Shown: positions 60,931 through 64,000 of the stretch, piece by piece
How positions within the stretch are numbered: the stretch's first letter is position 1
How the letters are laid out: the number at the start of each line of letters is the position of its first letter
Source: Glycocaulis abyssi
GTDB taxonomy: Bacteria > Pseudomonadota > Alphaproteobacteria > Caulobacterales > Maricaulaceae
Length of the DNA stretch: 64,000 nt
Reading direction: 5' to 3'
Assembly: GCF_041429775.1 (NCBI RefSeq)
Contig: NZ_CP163422.1
Location: forward strand, 105,949-169,948
Notes under the pieces: model-generated
Databases searched by the model: none
What the model saw: only the letters and a program-made list of their open reading frames with translations
Told to the model about the DNA's origin: nothing
Made by a program: the position numbers and the translations under genes

Positions 60931-61260
60931 ATGGCCGCGATTGGAGGCATCCGCTTGAAGAACCCGGCCCATCCGGGCGGTTTCATCAAGCATGAGATCA
61001 TCGAGCCGCTGGGTCTGTCCGTCACGGCGGCGGCGGAAGTTCTGGGCGTGACGCGCGCGACACTTTCCACCTTGCTCAACGAGCGCGCGCACCTGTCACC
61101 GGAAATGGCGTTGCGTATCGAGAAGGCGTTCGGTGTGTCGATGGACACTCTCATGCGGATGCAGAACAGCTACGACATCGCGCAGACCCGAAAGCGCGAA
61201 GGCGAAATCCATGTCGCGCCTTTTAAGGCTAGCGCTGACGGGGCACCGGCGTCAGTTTGA
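60931..61260 (+). CDS. higA: HigA-like antitoxin
   Basis: 109 residues with the HigA-type HTH: HPGGFIKHEIIEPLGLSVTAAAEVLGVTRATLSTLLNERAHLSPEMALRIEKAFGVSMDTLMRMQNSYDIAQ. A ribosome site GGAGGTAACC precedes the ATG. It neutralises HigB and represses the operon. The HTH and following helix are clearly related to the head of the 1375-residue protein at 28116-32243. Confidence 0.92.
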   Translation: MAAIGGIRLKNPAHPGGFIKHEIIEPLGLSVTAAAEVLGVTRATLSTLLNERAHLSPEMALRIEKAFGVSMDTLMRMQNSYDIAQTRKREGEIHVAPFKASADGAPASV

Positions 61261-61306
61261 TAAATGTTCGACGCTTTCCAGACTTGATTCTGCCGTATCT
61301 TCATTA

Positions 61307-61942
61307 TCAGCGCCGTACTAGCTGCTCCCCTTCTCCTATTATCGGACCCTTAACCGGGTAGATATCCAGCAATCCCATGAACGGGACACATATCTCCGTA
61401 GGTGCCGCGCCGCTCATCCATGCCTCGCGCTGGCTCTCGCTCAGGATCGCTGGCATGCGGTCGTGAACCGGCTCGACCTGCTCATTGGCCGGGCATGTCA
61501 CGATGGTGAAGCTCATCACCGGCTCGCCATCCTTCATGGCACTTGCCCATAAACCCGCAAACACCAGAAGCGGTTCGCTGGGATGGCGGATGAAATGAGG
61601 CTGGCGCTTACCCTTCGGGCCAGTCCACTCATAGAAGCCCATTGCGGGTACGAGACAGCGCCCCTTGTCCAGCAAGGGCGCATAGAGGCGCGAACTTTCC
61701 AGTCCCTCTGCACGAGCATTGAAGGTGGAAAGGCGCTTGCCTTCCATCCATGGCTGCCAGATACCCCAGCGCCCGAATGTGAGCTTGCGCACCCCGTCCG
61801 CCTCCATGGCGAACGGGGCCTGCACTGCTGGAGCGATATTGAAGCGCGGCTCCAGGTTCGAGCGTGGGGGCTCACCTGTCAGATTGAGCCAGGCCCGATA
61901 CTCTTCCCAAGTCGTATCTCCAGTGGCGTAGCGTCCGCACAT
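61307..61942 (-). CDS. SOS-response-associated peptidase family protein (SRAP, YedK/HMCES-like)
   Basis: 211 residues. Cys2 follows the initiator Met (MCGRYATG), the residue that crosslinks to abasic sites in single-stranded DNA. Other catalytic residues: Glu in MGFYEWTGPKGKRQ and His in PVHDRMPAIL. SRAP proteins form a protective DNA-protein link at abasic sites during replication, a useful task for plasmid DNA transferred as a single strand. Its start context is weak. Convergent with HigBA. Confidence 0.92.
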   Translation of the reverse strand: MCGRYATGDTTWEEYRAWLNLTGEPPRSNLEPRFNIAPAVQAPFAMEADGVRKLTFGRWGIWQPWMEGKRLSTFNARAEGLESSRLYAPLLDKGRCLVPAMGFYEWTGPKGKRQPHFIRHPSEPLLVFAGLWASAMKDGEPVMSFTIVTCPANEQVEPVHDRMPAILSESQREAWMSGAAPTEICVPFMGLLDIYPVKGPIIGEGEQLVRR

Positions 61943-61996
61943 AGCGCGACGCTAGCGATTCTCCGAAGCGGCGGGAAGGGCGCGAGGGCAGGGGGA

Positions 61997-62203
61997 TCAG
62001 GACGCTTTTAGCCCGCAAATGGCCGCGTCCAGCTTTTCCACATCGGCACTGGCCGCTGCGGCGAGCAGCTTCTTAAGTACCTGCGGGCCGAGCTGGTAAG
62101 CTCCCGTTTCCATAACAATTCCAGCCGCTTCCGCACTCGCTTCAGCTTTGAGTTTTTCCAGCTGTTCGGCCTGCTTGGCGAGCTTGGTCATCGGTGAAGC
62201 CAT
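61997..62203 (-). CDS. Small helical protein, possibly TraC/TraD-like of alphaproteobacterial plasmids
   Basis: 68 residues: MTKLAKQAEQLEKLKAEASAEAAGIVMETGAYQLGPQVLKKLLAAAASADVEKLDAAICGLKAS. Helical, with an N-terminal coiled coil. Small conjugative proteins of Rhizobiales plasmids show a similar plan. Divergent from the Toprim gene. Function unknown. Confidence 0.5.
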   Translation of the reverse strand: MASPMTKLAKQAEQLEKLKAEASAEAAGIVMETGAYQLGPQVLKKLLAAAASADVEKLDAAICGLKAS

Positions 62204-62261
62204 GAATCTTTCCTTCCGTAATTAACGCCCCGTTAAGGCCCAGATGGTGCTCTGGCCATCA

Positions 62262-62278
62262 GTTACAAATCGTATAAG
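62262..62278 (+). promoter_or_regulatory. Second copy of the GTTACAAA-CGTATAAG promoter element
   Basis: GTTACAAATCGTATAAG matches the element at 59541-59557 in 16 of 17 bases and ends in the -10-like TATAAG, 60 bases before the ATG at 62339. A clear -35 is not visible, suggesting the shared block binds a regulator. Confidence 0.55.
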
Positions 62279-62338
62279 CACCTAAGAAAGAGTGAATGTG
62301 CGGGGGCGAGCTGGTGAACAGCTCGAAGGAGGCATGTT

Positions 62339-63250
62339 ATGTCGCTGATTTTGCGGCAAATTGTATCCAGTATCGGCGGTGAACTGCACGACGGTGGGAC
62401 GCGCGCCCTGTGTCCAGGACCAGGCCACAGCCAGAATGACCGCTCCATGTCCCTGATGATCGGGAGGGACGGCCGTGTACTCATCAACTCGTTTTCCTCG
62501 CGCACCAACTGGCGCGATTGCCAGCGCTGGCTTGAAGATTTGAAGCTGATCGAACCCTTCGATCCGAAGAGGCCCCCATCCAAAGTGCACCCAGAACAGC
62601 GCATACAAAATGTAACTGAGCGAGAGCGGCAAAAACTTGATCGCGCCAAGCGCCTCTGGGCGCAGTCCAAGTCACTCGCCGGCACCCTTGGGGCGCGCTA
62701 CGCCGCCCTTCGCGGCCTGCGTCTCTATGAGCTTCACTCAACAGAGATCCGCTTCCACCCGAGTGTGCGCCGATCGCGCGGCGGGTATCCCGCTATTCTC
62801 CAGAGAATCACGTCCTCAACGGGCCGGATGATGGGCGTCCAATGCACCTATCTCGATCCAGTCACGGCGAACCGTCTGCCTGACCGTGATGGCCGGCGCA
62901 TTATCGGCCGTTTCAAATCTGGCGCCGTTCGCCTGGCACCGGCCGGTCAGGTTCTTGGAGTAGGAGAGGGGATGGAATCCACCGCCTCCGCAGCGCGGCG
63001 CTTTGCCGTTCCTGGCTGGGCGCTTCTCGGATCTGAAAACCTCAAAGCCTTCACACCGCCTGCCGGCGTCGAACTGTTGCTCATCTTCGCAGACCATGGC
63101 GAGGGCGGGTTGATCGCAGCCGAAACGCTCAAAACCCGCGCGCTCGATACAGGAATCGATGCACGCATACTTCCGCCGCCCAAGTCGGCCGGGGACTGGA
63201 ATGACCTCGATAAACCAGCCTTTCCAACAGCCGATTTCGAGAAGGTTTGA
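62339..63250 (+). CDS. Toprim-domain primase-like plasmid protein
   Basis: 303 residues. The N-terminal part carries a CPGPGH zinc-finger-like start (ALCPGPGHSQNDRSMSLMIG) as in DnaG-type CHC2 domains but shortened; the middle RLWAQSKSLAGTLGARYAALRGL resembles the DUF7146 region; the Toprim part has VLGVGEGMESTASAARRFAVPGWALLG and LLIFADHGEGGLIAAETL with the Glu and Asp ligands. Such proteins probably prime complementary strand synthesis in the recipient or during plasmid replication. Under a promoter with the shared GTTACAAA-CGTATAAG block. Confidence 0.85.
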   Translation: MSLILRQIVSSIGGELHDGGTRALCPGPGHSQNDRSMSLMIGRDGRVLINSFSSRTNWRDCQRWLEDLKLIEPFDPKRPPSKVHPEQRIQNVTERERQKLDRAKRLWAQSKSLAGTLGARYAALRGLRLYELHSTEIRFHPSVRRSRGGYPAILQRITSSTGRMMGVQCTYLDPVTANRLPDRDGRRIIGRFKSGAVRLAPAGQVLGVGEGMESTASAARRFAVPGWALLGSENLKAFTPPAGVELLLIFADHGEGGLIAAETLKTRALDTGIDARILPPPKSAGDWNDLDKPAFPTADFEKV

Positions 63251-63309
63251 CTCGATAAACGCGAATCCCGCCATGGTGGCCAGAATCTGTGACTGATCGG
63301 ATGAGAGAT

Positions 63310-63528
63310 ATGGCAGATACGGACGATAGAACGTCAATCCAGCAACGCTGGCGCAAGAAGCGGATCGAGGAAGGCCACGCTGATGTGCGCGTCCTGCTGA
63401 CACCCGACGAGCTGGATGTCGTCGACCATATCTCCCAATACACCGACCGCAAATCGCGCGCGGCCGCCTTGCGCGCGCTGATCGCGAACGCGGACAAGAT
63501 CATTCCGTTGAAGGAGAGGGGCGTATGA
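63310..63528 (+). CDS. Small ribbon-helix-helix-like plasmid protein
   Basis: 72 residues from MADTDDRTSIQQRWRKKRIEEGHADVRVLLTPDELDVVDHISQYTDRKSRAAALRALIANADKIIP. A strand (DVRVLLT) followed by two helices resembles the RHH fold; candidates for plasmid copy-number or transfer repressor. Earlier in-frame starts (63289, 63301) are possible. Followed by a GC-rich hairpin. Confidence 0.6.
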   Translation: MADTDDRTSIQQRWRKKRIEEGHADVRVLLTPDELDVVDHISQYTDRKSRAAALRALIANADKIIPLKERGV

Positions 63529-63536
63529 TGTGAAGA

Positions 63537-63564
63537 AGCCGCCCCTTTTGCCGAAGGGGCGGCT
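63537..63564 (+). terminator. GC-rich hairpin after the RHH-like gene
   Basis: AGCCGCCCCTT (63537-63547) pairs perfectly with AAGGGGCGGCT (63554-63564), loop TTGCCG. No T tract follows, so a terminator role is likely but not certain. Confidence 0.6.
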
Positions 63565-63610
63565 CCTGAAGCTCAAGCTGTAGGGCTAGAGAGCAATGCC
63601 AAGAACGCTT

Positions 63611-63784
63611 TTAGCCCGACATCGCGAAGAATGCAAGCGCAGACTGGTCTGCGAGCGATACCGGCTTGCCTGACGGCTCACATCGCCGAAACACGATGGC
63701 CCACACCATGATCTCCACACAGAGCACCCGCCAGGCGCGAGAAGTCGCGCCGGCGCCCGTGCGTGCGTGTTCATCAATCAGCAA
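63611..63784 (-). CDS. Possible small membrane-associated protein with TTG start
   Basis: 57 codons read from a TTG at 63784: MLIDEHARTGAGATSRAWRV, then a hydrophobic stretch LCVEIMVWAIVFRRCEPSGKP and SLADQSALAFFAMSG before the stop at 63611. The composition is more protein-like than that of the overlapping ATG frame. The start is unproven (no clear ribosome site), so this is a tentative gene. Confidence 0.35.
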   Translation of the reverse strand: MLIDEHARTGAGATSRAWRVLCVEIMVWAIVFRRCEPSGKPVSLADQSALAFFAMSG

Positions 63785-63810
63785 AGGAGGGGCGATCAGC
63801 CAAAAATAAA

Positions 63811-63995
63811 CCCGGCCAGAGGCCGGGCTTTCAAGGCGGTATCAGGAACCAACGAGACCAATAAAGGCCACGAGCCGGTCCGTAAAGCTAACTCCTGAAT
63901 ACCACCTCCATCGCAGCCGTCAAGCAAAATGTGCGATTCGCACAGCCTGAATGCATGCGCTGATTTTGGGCTGATCGATCCTTGATGGAGGATCG
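63811..63995. other. Terminal non-coding stretch with hairpins
   Basis: CCCGGCC-AGA-GGCCGGG (63811-63827) followed by CTTT may end transcription on the plus strand. CGATCCT-TGATGG-AGGATCG (63976-63995) is a perfect 7-bp inverted repeat at the window edge, perhaps an operator. No gene seen in between. Confidence 0.45.
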
Positions 63996-64000
63996 AAACT

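Noticed and set aside
1..64000. CRISPR arrays, rRNA and tRNA genes
   Set aside because: No regularly spaced repeats beyond the two tandem 50-bp pairs, and no rRNA or cloverleaf-like sequence was noticed; a dedicated tRNA/CRISPR search was not possible here.

Overview
The window looks like part of a large conjugative plasmid, or an integrated conjugative element, from an alphaproteobacterium. Codon use is GC-rich, the relaxase and F-type transfer genes are of alphaproteobacterial style, and the metal-resistance genes resemble those of Maricaulales/Caulobacterales relatives. I cannot name the species from the sequence alone, and no replication initiator was recognised.

Layout. (1) 1-7.0 kb is a copper/heavy-metal cassette: a TolC-like outer-membrane factor, a multicopper oxidase, a three-gene sigma/sensor/anti-sigma unit of the CnrYXH type, a double-domain CopC, CopD and a small periplasmic protein. 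Three promoters in this cassette share the pattern GGGAY-N14-CGTA, which suggests one ECF regulon. (2) 7.5-15.3 kb resembles a conjugative leading region: ArdC antirestriction, two single-strand binding proteins, RadC, a SLOG-domain protein and several unknown genes. All are transcribed toward a hairpin-rich, gene-free stretch at 15.3-16.86 kb that probably holds oriT. (3) 16.86-24.95 kb is a TrwA-TrwB-TrwC-like mobilisation operon (RHH protein, coupling protein, MobF relaxase-helicase), followed by a probable degenerate helicase partner and a small membrane-anchored protein.

(4) 25.0-38.8 kb is a stress and defence island: one intact Xre-RES toxin-antitoxin pair, a second Xre-RES pair whose toxin gene is split by an insertion sequence, an AbiE-like pair, a zeta-like kinase with antitoxin, and a 1375-residue protein with a HigA-like DNA-binding head that is the best candidate for an undescribed defence system. 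Two identical inverted 1268-bp IS407-type elements (IS3 family) lie in the island. (5) 38.7-51.1 kb is a mosaic cargo region: a second IS3-family element, a beheaded RepB/ParB-like gene, a LysR-led operon resembling quinone detoxification, and a deleted prophage remnant whose genes are fused at deletion scars and which carries a LysR/monooxygenase-like pair. (6) 51.1-59.3 kb carries the distal half of an F-type transfer operon (traN, traF, traH, traG) on the minus strand. (7) 59.6-63.8 kb is backbone: a lipoprotein, HigBA, an SRAP protein, a Toprim primase-like protein and small proteins. Two of these genes follow near-identical promoter elements.

How it fits together: the mobilisation operon (plus strand) and the traN-F-H-G operon (minus strand) converge on 25-51 kb, which has become the insertion hot spot for stress, defence, detoxification and phage DNA. 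The core assembly genes of the F-type secretion system (traL/E/K/B/V/C/W/U) are not in the window and must lie outside it or be missing.
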